From contig NC_088311.1 of the NCBI RefSeq assembly GCF_910592395.1, forward strand, positions 23,716,646 through 23,780,645: DNA of 64,000 bases, read 5' to 3'. Below the pieces are notes generated by a model. It made no database searches. It was not told the DNA's origin and worked only from the letters and a program-made list of their open reading frames with translations. This DNA comes from Lineus longissimus. Taxonomy: Eukaryota; Nemertea; Pilidiophora; Heteronemertea; Lineidae. The position numbers were made by a program, and so were the translations under genes. Below, piece after piece: positions 34,780 to 45,807 of the stretch; the stretch's first letter is position 1; each line of letters begins with the position of its first letter.

Positions 34780-37700
34780 ATGACACGTAGTAAGTGCGAA
34801 ATATATCATTATTGTGAACTGTTGCTCTCGGTTTGTGTTGTCCGAAAATAGATGTTCTCTCAACTTTGTCGTGGAAACAACAACACAGACATGAGAGTAA
34901 CAAGCCAGGGAGACTGAAAAAGTCAAAGACTGTTTCAAGGAACACCAACCCGTTGCTTTAGAAGTGTTTTTCGTTTCCTTTTTAGTCACTGAAAGCCTTA
35001 TCAGGAAGAGAGCGGAACACAACAATTGTGAGATCTCAACATTAGAGGAAGTCTCGTTGCATCAACAAGACATTGATAGGTATAAGTCTTATCGTATAAC
35101 ATACGTTCTTTTGCTTTGTAAGCAAGGATATCTCTGTACTTTTTTATGAAAGAAGATGTGGAAGTCAAGTGGCATTATACATAGTGCAAGAAACATTTGA
35201 TGTCACAATGCAAGATTTTAAACTGCATTCATAGTATATAAGTATTCGACCTCGCTCATCAGGCCACCACCAAGATGATTTCCCTTTTCCGAATTCTTGT
35301 TCGTAAAATATCTTTTAACAGGTTCCACTCCAGAATAATTGCATCATGCATTTATGGCCTATTTAAAAACAACAATAAACATATTGTATTTCTTTTCAGA
35401 ATTGAAAACATTGATAGATGGTGCAGAGAATTGAAGATATTGTACCTGCAGAGTAATCTCATTCCAAAAATTGGTAGGTTTAAATTGAAAATATATCCCA
35501 AAGGATATCGCGAAGGATGTTATAAGAATATAAGGCTGACCCCGTCACTGTTAGCTTTTGTGTAGTATTTGCAATCGGGACTGTGTACATCATCCATTAT
35601 ATCCATAGATTCATGATCTTTGTTAATCTTTGCGATTGTGTCTTGGCCGACATATATTGATTTATGACTGGTTACTTAAAAAGCAACTGGTTTGATGAAT
35701 TGAAACTCCAAAAAAGCAAAAGTAAAATTAAAATTAATGCAATAAGTTACTCAAGCTTTCTCTCTGCCATGTCTGCCAATATTCATGCTTGGTTCCAATA
35801 TATGTTTTATTCCAGAAAATGTTGGTAAGCTGAAGAAGTTAGAATATCTTAACCTGGCACTCAATAATGTGGAAAGAGTGGAAAATCTGGAAGGTACGTG
35901 TACATGTATGATGGTTAATCACACTTCCACTGCCAAAGCTCAGGTTCTGTAAGGGTTAGCTTCGGGCAACTATGGCTGGAGCTATTAGCCTTTATTTCCC
36001 AATCTTTCGCCAGGGAGCGGTTCATGTTTTGCTATTGTCCCCAGCTCCACATTAACATCAAGTGGTTTCTCACAAGGTGATTCTGTAAAAGATATTTCTT
36101 CAGGTGGCAGTGTTCTGTTCGCTGTCTGTAAATGATCACATGTTGCTTCCTGTCTAACTAGGCACTTATCCTCTCAGTGGGTTTGAAATTGGAAGGCTTT
36201 AAAGTGAATTTTTCTGTACCTCATTTTTTGAAATATTTGTATTCCAGCTTGTGAATCATTAAAGAAACTTGACCTGACTGTGAACTTCGTTGGAGAATTG
36301 ACAAGCATAGAATGTTTAAAAGATCTCTACCAGTTTGAAGAATTGTAAGTTTCACATACTTTTGTTCTATCTCCAGTCTGTTCTATCGCCCAGGCCCCTC
36401 CCCCTCACACACTCACTGTTATTTTTGTTGCTGTTAAATAGGTAAATGTTGATCTGCAGGACGCTCACAGAATCAGATTGTGTAGATATTGGGCAGTTGT
36501 TCATTTCATATGTGCACCCCACAGGCTAAATCAGTCATACAAGTTTGTGCTCATGTAGCCCATGTTCTTTCCAGGTATCTGACTGGTAACCCCTGTACAG
36601 ATTATGACGGCTACAGAGACTATTGTATAGCGGCACTTCCAAAGCTAAGAGTAAGTTAGAGTAAAGCTTTTGGGTTTATAGTCTGATATCAACTGTGGTA
36701 GATCTGTGGACACTCTGTGTGCATCTGTCCAAGTCTGGTGAAATGTGTGACATTAAAATTTCTTTACACTGTAGCTATTAATGTTAATTAGATATATTAC
36801 AGTCATCCAATCAGTAATCAGTATTATTATTAACCCAATTCCAGAGGCTAGATGGCGTTGCTATAGAGAAATCGGAGAGAATCAAGGCAGTTCAGGAATA
36901 CTCGCCCCTGAAAGAAAAGATTATTCTGCAGCAAGAGCAATATAAAAGAAAAAGGGTGAGCTATCGTTCGTTATTGGGAATCAAGAAGTTTTTTTGTGAT
37001 GACAATCCATTATGACTGCAGATTTTGTTTGAAGGTTTGAATGTGCGGGTGTCTGATCGGCCTTTCGGGAATGGACCGGTGAAATGTGTAACTGTCTATG
37101 CCAGCATTGTCAGTTGCTCTTGAAGAAAGATGTAGATACATGTATTATTTATGGAGAGGTTTGTCTTGCCAGTAAGAGAAAGCTGGGAGATGGAGCCTTA
37201 AATTCAAAATCGAATCAAGTATACGGAATTTATTTGATTCTTTTTTCAGGAGAAAGAAAAAGAAGAAGCTAATAAAAAGAAGGAGAAAGAAGTGACAGAA
37301 ACGAAGCCTGGCTTTGATGGCAGATGGTACACCGATATAAACTCTGGGTAAGGTCGCGTTGTGACGTGATAAATGTTTTTCACCCCCTGGCTTTAAAGAA
37401 ATGCCGCAATAGATTTTGCTGCAGTTCATTTATGAGATCCTATTCCTAATTTGCCACATTCATTTTGTAGGGACAAAAAATCAACAGTTGAAATTACGGA
37501 ACTGACTGAGGAGGATGAAGGAACCAATGCTGATGAAGAAGATTCAAAGTAAGCGGTTTTAACTTGAACACTTTGAAACATGTTTCCTTAGAATAGTGTC
37601 CTGAGTGGTAGCGTTTAAAAGGCATCCTGGTTGTGAACCTCTGCTCTGGGTATTGAAGTGGCTGATTGATAGGGTAAAATTGTGTTTTGTAGGTTTTGGA

Positions 37701-39766
37701 ATGAAAAATGTGCATTTACGCCGGAATCCAGGCTAGAGGTTCATGAACAAATACAGAAACAGAAAAAGCGAGAAGAAAAAGAGTAAGTATGAATGTTTTA
37801 ACTACGTCGGTTAATTACTCAGTATGAAGTTTTGCCGAGGAGGCACGTTGTACATGTAAGGTTTAGGAAAGGATCATGCCTTCTCCGCGATGGCACAATA
37901 AGGTGGTCTTGGATGACCCTTGTTACCTTTGATCAGTCCCCAATCTCATGCTTTAGCGTCACCACTGTTTGGCTCCAGTGAGGTTCACCCGAATGGTGTT
38001 GGATGTCGGTTTCTATTCTGAACTCCTCAAACTAAAACATTGAAAAGTGGTTTCCACTGCATTTTTCTCGCTTTATTTCTTTTCCAGTGACAAAGGACCA
38101 CAAAAAAGAGAGCGGAAGTTGTTTACTGATGATGGCCGACCTCTTAATGTTAACGAGGCTAAGTAAGTATACACATCCTCCTTAATCCGATATGTTCTAC
38201 GGATGTGACATTTCAGATTTTTTGGAATATTTCTTTTTTTTAGGATGGGTCCTCTTTAATAGGGCCATTGTGACAGTGACACCGTCATGTCATGTTATTT
38301 ACCTTTTCGTTGTAGAATGGATTTCTCACTAACAGAAGATGAAGATGAAAACACAATGATGCTGGATGTTCCTGTCTACAAGTAAGTTTCCAAATCTCCC
38401 TCAGGTAAAAATGTGTTGACTCTCTTAATAGCAGAGAACCTTTCAATTCACTGCCACTTGGACTGAGCTTCTTTTGTAGCTCTCATGCCCTCTGTAGTAC
38501 ACACATGTATTTAGTTAAGTGCATCAAGTTGATTTTCCTTAGTAGAGCAAGCTGTTCATGTGTTATGATGGTTTTTGCCAGCAATTCTTTGATTGATCAC
38601 TATCTGTTCTTCCACTCCAGACACCTCGACACTTCGCTCTTAGATGTTGATGTTCAGACGACCTATGTCAAAGTTGTTATAAAGGGAAAGGTGAGTCATC
38701 GACGTGGATAAAAAGCAATTATTCATGCACTCCGATGGAGCAAAGATCAGTATGCCTTGTATTGTAATCTAATATTGCAAAATAATGTGTCTTTGAAGGA
38801 GGAGTCTTGACTGGGTAGTGTGTTACTTTTGGGTTTGCATTGGAATCATTTGTAGTGGTAGGCCTGCTCTGGACTCTTTAAGCTAGGCCTTTTTTGTTAC
38901 CCCTAAAATCTCCTTCGTTCCATGCAGTAAGTAAAGTACATGTATCTTGATAGCATCAGAATTCTGCAATTTATAACATTTTCAGATTTTCCAACTCGTC
39001 CTGCCAGAAGAAGTGAATCCTGATAAAAGTAACGCTAAGAGGTCTCAGATTACGGGCCATCTTGTGATCACCATGCCCAAGGTAAGCAACCGTGTCATAG
39101 ACAGGTGCAGGGTTTCTGTTAGAAGTGAAAATGGGAAACTTTCCTTTGCTGATGGATCAAATTCATAATTTGCCCTCTTTGCCGTCCGAACTGTTCTGCA
39201 AAGCTTTTGTTTGTAAAATGCAAAGTTATCCATACACAGGACATCGCGGATCCCATAGTTTTACACATTCTTATCATTATAGGCCAAGGCTGTGATAAAG
39301 GCACCAAAACCAAAGGAGTTGCTTAAAGAAAATAAAGCTGATGACAGAGGTGACAGACCCAGGTATGTACAGGGTGTTTCAGATCAAAAGTAATTCCACC
39401 TTACAGGGTGTGCAGCTTTAACTCTTGACTGCTATGGCCGTAAATTCGCATTTTGAATAGTTGGCTGTTGACGGCCTTAGACAGACATCTGCATTTGACT
39501 TTCGGGAGGCTATTAGATGTCTCCGCAATAGATCTGCCATATCTTGGCTATTAGCAGAATGAGAAACCTTTTGTTTTCTTTCTAGGAAAACTTGCGAGAG
39601 ACTGGAGGTTGATCCTAGCAAGGCTAAAAAGATGGATTATGGAAATATTTATACTGATAAGAAGATAGTTCCACCGCTAGGACACAGAGACATCCGCAAA
39701 CAACTTGAAGAGAGACCAAACAGTGAAGACTTTGTGGACGATCCTGATGTTCCACCGCTGTTTTGA
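34780..39766 (+). CDS. DNAAF11: Dynein axonemal assembly factor 11 (LRRC6/tilB)
   Basis: A cytoplasmic factor that helps preassemble axonemal dynein arms for motile cilia. Sixteen coding exons: 34780-34789, 34986-35079, 35400-35473, 35816-35893, 36248-36344, 36575-36650, 36845-36955, 37250-37347, 37471-37548, 37693-37782, 38088-38162, 38316-38381, 38621-38690, 38986-39081, 39283-39362, 39586-39766. They join in frame to 457 aa; human is about 466. The start exon carries only ATG plus seven bases, giving [18 protein letters not shown], which fits the family N-terminus. LRRs span about residues 30-130 ([33 protein letters not shown]) with an LRR cap ([11 protein letters not shown]). A Lys/Glu-rich coiled coil and the [10 protein letters not shown] motif follow. 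A CS-like domain is at about 300-370 ([25 protein letters not shown]), and the C-terminus ends DVPPLF. The gene shares its upstream region with the CBM20 gene. Confidence 0.93.
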
Positions 39767-39859
39767 GATTTGAGGAAGACGATGTGCGACTTGAAATTTG
39801 GTGCCGGCACCAGCGTTGGTGTACAAAAGTGAACAGAAACACCACCAGTGTTAAAGGGT

Positions 39860-40115
39860 CCTTATCCCTCCATTCAAATATTCCACAGAAGTGCATTTTG
39901 TGGAGCAGTAACTATTTACCAACTACTTCATGTTCCTTCAATGATAAGCCTAGCTGAGAACAATGACCATTGTTGTAATGGTAAGGCATAACAAGTCATC
40001 CTAGCCATTGCTCTGTGGCACAAAAAGACATTACGTGGGATTCGTGATTTCCATTTCTTCCCTTCATCTTTTGAGGACAAAGTCACAACCAGAATGCAGG
40101 GATATGTTTACTTTT
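39860..40115. repeat. Dispersed repeat copy in the DNAAF11 3' UTR
   Basis: Segments such as AAATATTCCACA.AA, ACAATGACC and TCTTTTGAGGACAAAGTCAC recur in the same order at 55305-55560. The two copies are diverged but collinear over about 250 bases. The nature of the element is unknown. Confidence 0.6.
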
Positions 40116-40454
40116 ACTACGGTGTTGTGTTTGTGTGGAGGAAACACCACTGGTGTGTTTGTACAACAAGATAAACATTCCAGACATCCTTGGCCTTATG
40201 TCCAGCTTCACAAGTGCCAAGTCGCATCTTGGCGAGATTAATGTCCTTAGCAGAATGTCTTACAAACTTTTCAACACATTCATAGCGCATGCGTCCAGGC
40301 AATTCCGTCCAGACCTGTCATAATCTTTTTGCTTTTTTTACACTGTCTGTAACAGATGTACCATTCCATTTTAATTAAATATCGAGATGTTTTGTAAAAA
40401 GACGCTTCTATTAGTAACTGAATTGGCAGACAATGAATTGGTGTAGTTTCCCTC

Positions 40455-40900
40455 TAGGCTCTGTTGTATTGTGAAAGACAGCGTCCTGCTGCAAGTTGTG
40501 AAAGCAGGGAACAGGGGACTGTTTCTCCTGCTACACCAGTGATAAGTTTCGAAAGACGGGACTGTTCCTGCTGCCACACTAGTCATAAATGTGAAGAGCA
40601 GGGGACTGTTCGGCCTGTTACATTAACCAGAGTAAACATTAACCAACGAAAGACCGAGAATTATTCCTCCTGCAACATCAGCCATAGATTGTGACTGACG
40701 GAGTTATTCCCCTGCTACATCAGCCACAAGTTGTGAAAGACGGAACTATTCGTCCTGCCACCCGGTCTGCCACACGGCAAGCCGCAAGTTGTGAAAGTGC
40801 ATGCGGGACCTATTCCTCCCGCTACACCAGACACAGATTGTCGAAAGACCGGGGACTGTTCCTCCTGCTACACACAGTCACAGGTTGTGAAAGACAAACG
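40455..40900. repeat. Degenerate ~40-bp repeats downstream of UGT copy 1
   Basis: Units of the form GTTGTGAAAGACAGGGGACT followed by GTTCCTCCTGCTACACCAG repeat about ten times with frequent indels. The same family occurs at 44405-44725, downstream of UGT copy 2. It marks the boundaries of the tandem duplication. Confidence 0.8.
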
Positions 40901-41510
40901 ACGATTTCTCATGCTTTACCAACCGTAGTTTGTCATGCCGACTTATCGGCGGTGATAATCAGTCCTAAAGTCTCCTCCTTTTACGATATACGCACAACGA
41001 CGGTAGATCGGCACGAGTTTTACCTTTTATCCCCAGACGGCTCTTTGTGTTGCGTTCAGTTAAGAAACATGTCGTCTTTCCTCGGAGTCCTTTCGTAACA
41101 AGGACGGAGGATAGACGACATGCGGACATGACGGGACTAGGGGCGAGAATGGGGCTTGAAAGTGGTATACTGGCAGGGACGAGAGTCCACTGGAGACATT
41201 AGACGGATAATCCAGGGTAATTTCAGGTCGAAAACGACCAAACAAGGACGCTGGATGGAGGAGACCAGATGTGGAATCGGGGTGAAACTGTTCTGGTGAA
41301 ACAGGGCGGCATTTAATTGTCACGAAACAAGATGGCGAGGGCAGTAGATGCCGGCGGGCGTCAAAGACCTTGCAGGATGGCGAAGACAAGATGAATTGGT
41401 AAGAGTTGGGGAGGCACGTGCTAGAATGAATAACACGTTAAAATGTAAATAATCAGGCACCCTAACATTATGATTCTAAAGATATACACTAATGTAAACG
41501 ACTTTCAATT

Positions 41511-41676
41511 GGGCCAAATTCATAAAGGGCGTTTAAGGGTTAGACGTGGGTAACTTCTCTCTAATCAGTTTCAGGGCCTATTGATATTCTGTGAAGATTT
41601 ACATGACAGACCTGAACCTGTCTATTCAGTAGTTAAACGCTGTTTCGCGCTTAATGCCCTCTATGAATTTGGCCCT
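41511..41676. mobile_element. MITE with GGGCCAAATTCATA inverted ends (copy 1)
   Basis: About 165 bp start GGGCCAAATTCATAAAGGGCG and end with the near-complement CCCTCTATGAATTTGGCCC. The second copy at 45341-45504 lies at the equivalent position of the duplicated unit, so this insertion predates the duplication. Confidence 0.75.
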
Positions 41677-41992
41677 AGTTTTTAACAAGTGGCCTGAGGA
41701 CCTGGTGCTCAGCTGATATTTTGACACTTATGTTTATAGATTGTGACACGGATCTAAATACTTAGTAAAATTAATAAAAGTTAATTTATGTCCGTGGTTG
41801 GGATGAAGATGGGACGTGGCCTAACCAAACTACCAGACAAAAGGATTTCTAACTGACAGGACTTCAAGTTGGTATAAATGGCCAATTTGTGTCGTCCCGT
41901 TCTATCCTAGTATCTTTTTTTCTGCAATTATTTACACTTTAGTTTAAAAATCTACCAGTATACCTTACAACTTATAAAGGCTAGTTAAGAAT

Positions 41993-43543
41993 TCAGTTTG
42001 TTTTCTTCTTCTTTGATTTCGCTTCGTCACCTGCAAACTTTCGGTAAATAAAACAAACGATCTTCTTCAAGAGGAACAATGACACAAAGAGAAGGATGGT
42101 TAGGAATGCATAGATATCAAACATAATGAACTGGATATCACTCATGTCAGCGAGAGTAGTTCTCAGATGAGATCCGCCATATTTCATCACGTGTTCTACC
42201 CAGTATGCAGCAGTGTCCTTGGCAGGAGGCACAGATTTCAAAATCAAGGATGCCTTGTTGACCGCCGTTTCATACTTGGGATTGTCGATGAGTTCTTTGA
42301 CCAGGGAAGCGATTTCCTCTGGGCTATCTGTCTTAATATTCGCTTTCAACCCGTAGCCTAATTCTACGGACCTGTCAGTGTTTCCGAATTGGTCACCGGC
42401 GAGCGGCACGCCTAACATCGGGACACCATGATAGACCGCTTCTGTTTGGCCGTTATTCCCGTTATGGGTGATGAATACCTTAACATTCGGGTGCGCCAAG
42501 AGATCATTTTGTGGCAGCCAGGACATGGGTCTGACATTATCAGGAATTTTGAGATCGGCAGGGATCCCCTCCTGCCTCCAAAGGACCTTCTGCTTCACCA
42601 TGCTAAAGACCTTGAGAAGTTTTTCTTGGATATGTCGCGGTGCCTTAGCCATCATGGAACCGAAAGTGCAGATAATGAACCCTTCTTTCGCAGAGTCGAC
42701 GAACTCCTTGATATCGGCGGGGAGAGGTTTAGGAGGTTTTGCAGCGATGCCACCGACGTAGATCAAATTGGGCATACTCGGTCTGGCGCAGTCTATTACG
42801 TTGTTCAGATTGATGATGTAGAGCGATGAATTCTTAGCAAGTTGCCGCAAGGATGAAACGGGAGGGTTGGCGTGGGGCAGCATCTTACTTTCGTCAAGAA
42901 ACGCATTTGACACCATGTTTTCAAAGATCATGCTCACAACGAAGAATTGCAGTCGGTTGAAGAATGTATTCTTCTTGCCTCTGAGCGCGCAAGCGGTGAA
43001 CCCGGACAAGGGATGGATGCGCACTAGCCACGAATACAACGGCGAAGACAGTTGTCCGTACGGAATACCAAGATTATGCGGAATAATATGGTAGCAAAAA
43101 TACATCCCTTCCACGACAGCGAAGTCGAATTTCTCCTGCTGCATCCTCTTGAACAACTCCTTGTCTTCAACGGTGCTCAAACAGTCGTATGTCACATGGA
43201 CTCTGTTTAGAGCCAAGACCGGACTTTCAGAATCTTCTAGGATCAGCTTAGATTGCGTTTCATCAAACTTCTTCGTGTCCATCATCTCAGGTTTCATGGA
43301 TTTGTACCGCATGAAGGTCACGTCGAGTCCCTTGAAGACCGACGGTTCCTTCAGGTGCTCGTCAAGGACCATGTAGACCTTGTGTCCCCGCGCCAACAGG
43401 CCTTCAGCCAGGCCAGCGAACTCACTGAGATGACCACTCCGCTGCATACACATGAGGAGGATCTTCCCGCCATAGGCTGTAGCAAGGAGGCTAGTGAAGA
43501 TGATTGTCAACGCGACCACGGAGGAGAGCTGGTTGGTACGCAT
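41993..43543 (-). CDS. UDP-glycosyltransferase (UGT, GT1 family), copy 1
   Basis: A 516-aa membrane glycosyltransferase expected to transfer a sugar from a UDP-sugar to lipophilic acceptors in the ER lumen. It has a signal peptide (about 1-25, LTIIFTSLLATAYG) and the candidate catalytic His38 in MQRSGHLSEF. The C-terminal UGT signature runs WLPQNDLLAHPNVKVFITHN through HGVPMLGVPLAGDQ. One membrane span is at about 470-495, and the tail ends in KKTN, an ER-retrieval KKxx motif. The signature reads THNGNNGQ where most animal UGTs have THGG. The coding region is one exon. A TTGCAG acceptor 13 bases before the ATG implies a 5' noncoding exon, so this is a DNA-level duplicate rather than a retrocopy. 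It is about 97% identical to copy 2; the sugar donor and acceptor cannot be told from sequence. Confidence 0.95.
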   Translation of the reverse strand: MRTNQLSSVVALTIIFTSLLATAYGGKILLMCMQRSGHLSEFAGLAEGLLARGHKVYMVLDEHLKEPSVFKGLDVTFMRYKSMKPEMMDTKKFDETQSKLILEDSESPVLALNRVHVTYDCLSTVEDKELFKRMQQEKFDFAVVEGMYFCYHIIPHNLGIPYGQLSSPLYSWLVRIHPLSGFTACALRGKKNTFFNRLQFFVVSMIFENMVSNAFLDESKMLPHANPPVSSLRQLAKNSSLYIINLNNVIDCARPSMPNLIYVGGIAAKPPKPLPADIKEFVDSAKEGFIICTFGSMMAKAPRHIQEKLLKVFSMVKQKVLWRQEGIPADLKIPDNVRPMSWLPQNDLLAHPNVKVFITHNGNNGQTEAVYHGVPMLGVPLAGDQFGNTDRSVELGYGLKANIKTDSPEEIASLVKELIDNPKYETAVNKASLILKSVPPAKDTAAYWVEHVMKYGGSHLRTTLADMSDIQFIMFDIYAFLTILLFVSLFLLKKIVCFIYRKFAGDEAKSKKKKTN

Positions 43544-44404
43544 CTTGCTAACTCTCCTGCAAGTATAGGCAATGAGATATGAGAGAGATTTACATGTAAG
43601 AATTTCACGTCATAGGTGATAATACCACCCAATCTCCTAGCCTCGTCATTGGTAACGGTTGCCAAGTGATATTTGCAGCGTGTTCTAGCGTACTTTTGCC
43701 AAGCAGGAAATGCTAGGTAGCCCCTCATTGGGTGATTGAATACCACCAACGCTCATGCGCATGCGAAGCCCGGGAACAGGTGGCACGTCAAGGTCATGAC
43801 ATACCGAGGATGCAAACATACTGAAGACTAGGATTGACAGCGCAAATTGACTTACTATGCAATGAACATAAATGTACACGTAGTAGATTAGAAGAAAAGT
43901 CTTCTCCAACCCCTTTGCCAAAATTCGACCGCGCGACCACTCCGGCTCACCAGCTCCACAAGCAATAAATATATTCGCCCGATGAGACCTCTTGCTGCCG
44001 AATATCACACTATGACTCTGCTAAATTTCGAGCACTCCGTGTCCATCTACATACAATGTACATGTAATCCAATGGCTGTCGGGTATTTGTTTGCACGGCC
44101 GGGATATCAATGTCTCTATTGATTACCCGCAGACGAGAGTTATGGAGCCGCCATTCTGGCACTCAATGAAAATAGGTCAGTTGGGTCTCTCTCGTCGGCA
44201 TTGAGTAGATTTTCAAGTGATTTCCAGTCTTAACATGCTTGTCACTCGTCAAACGAAGTTTTCAGTGGAGGCGGTATAAAGAAGCGTGCATTTATTACAC
44301 TCCGGACGCATTGGTATTGGCCTCTTCTTTGCCACTACGAATTAAAAGAGATTGGTTTTGATGACGGACTTCTCAGGAGTGTAGCGCTTGTAAGCGATGT
44401 TATC

Positions 44405-44725
44405 TCCCCGGTTGTGAAATACAGGGATATTCGTCCTACTACACCTGCCGCAAGTTGTGAAAGCAGGGAACAGGGGACTGTTTCTCCTGCTACACCAGTG
44501 ATAAGTTGTGAAAGACAGGGATATACGTCATACTACACCTGCCGCAAGTTGTGAAAGACAGAGAACAGGGGACTGCTCCTCCTGCTACACCAGTGATAAG
44601 TTGCGAAAGACAGGAGACTGTTCCTGCTGCCACACCAGTCATAAATGTGAAGAGCAGGGGACTGTTCGGCCTGTTACGACTGTTCCTCTTGCTACACAGT
44701 CACAGGTTGTGAAAGACAAACGACG
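44405..44725. repeat. Degenerate ~40-bp repeats at the UGT duplication junction
   Basis: These are the same GTTGTGAAAGACAGG..CTCCTGCTACACCAG units as at 40455-40900. The upstream end of duplicated unit 1 (GTTATCTCCCCGG at about 44400-44412) runs straight into these repeats. The equivalent point of unit 2 (about 48199-48211) runs into unrelated sequence. Confidence 0.8.
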
Positions 44726-45340
44726 ATTTCTCATGCTTTACCAACCGTAGTTTGTCATGCCGACTTATCGGCGGTGATAATCAGTCCTAAAGTCTCCTCC
44801 TTTTACGATATACGCACAACGACGGTAGATCGGCACGAGTTTTACCTTTTATCCCCAGACGGCTCTTTGTGTTGCGTTCAGTTTAGAAACATGTCGTCTT
44901 TCCTCGGAGTCCTTTCGTAACAAGGACGGAGGATAGACGACATGCGGACATGACGGGACTAGGGGCGAGAATGGGGCTTGAAAGTGGTATACTAGCAGGG
45001 ACGAGAGTCCACTGGAGACATTAGACGGATAATCCAGGGTATTTTCAGGTCGAAACCGACCAAACAGAGACGCTGGATGGAGAAGACCAGATGTGGAATC
45101 GGGATGAAACTGTTCTGGTGAAACAGGGCGGCATTTAATCGTCACGAAACAAGATGGCGAGGGCAGTAGATGCTGGCGGGCGTCAATGACCTTGCAGGAT
45201 GGCGAAGACAAGATGAATTGGTAAGAGTTGGGGAGGCACTTGCTTAGAATGAATAACACGTTGATGTAAATAATCAGGCACCCTAACATTATGATTCTAA
45301 AGAAATACACTAATGTAAACGACTTTCAATTAAAATTATA

Positions 45341-45504
45341 GGGCCAAATTCATAAAGGGCGTTTAAGGGTTAGACGTGGGTAACTTCTCTCTAATCAGTT
45401 TCAGGGCCTATTCATATTCTGTGAAGATTTAAGTTACGAACCTGAATCTGTCTATTCAGTAGTTAAACGCTGTTTGAGCTAAACGCCCTCTATAAATTTG
45501 GCCA
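45341..45504. mobile_element. MITE with GGGCCAAATTCATA inverted ends (copy 2)
   Basis: This is the duplicate of the element at 41511-41676, with a few substitutions and a small flanking indel. The right end is CCCTCTATAAATTTGGCC. Confidence 0.75.
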
Positions 45505-45807
45505 TAGCTTTTAACAAGTGGCCCGAGGACCTGGTACTCAGCTGATATTTTGACAGTTATGTTAGATTGTGACACGGATCTAAATATTTAGTTAAATTAA
45601 TAAAAGTTAATTTAAGTCCGTGGTTGGGATGACGATGGACAGAACTATCAGACAAAAGGATTTCTAACTGAAAGGACTTCAAGTTGGTATAAATGGCCAA
45701 TTTGTGTCGTCCCGTTCTATCCTAGTATCTTTTTTTCTGCAATTATTTACACTTTAGTTTAAAAATCTACCAGTATACCTTACAACTCATAAAGGCTAGT
45801 TAAGAAT

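Noticed and set aside
42428-42829. 133-aa and other plus-strand ORFs opposite the UGT genes (also 46243-46644)
   Set aside because: Antisense shadows of the UGT coding sequence; they recur only because the UGT is duplicated.
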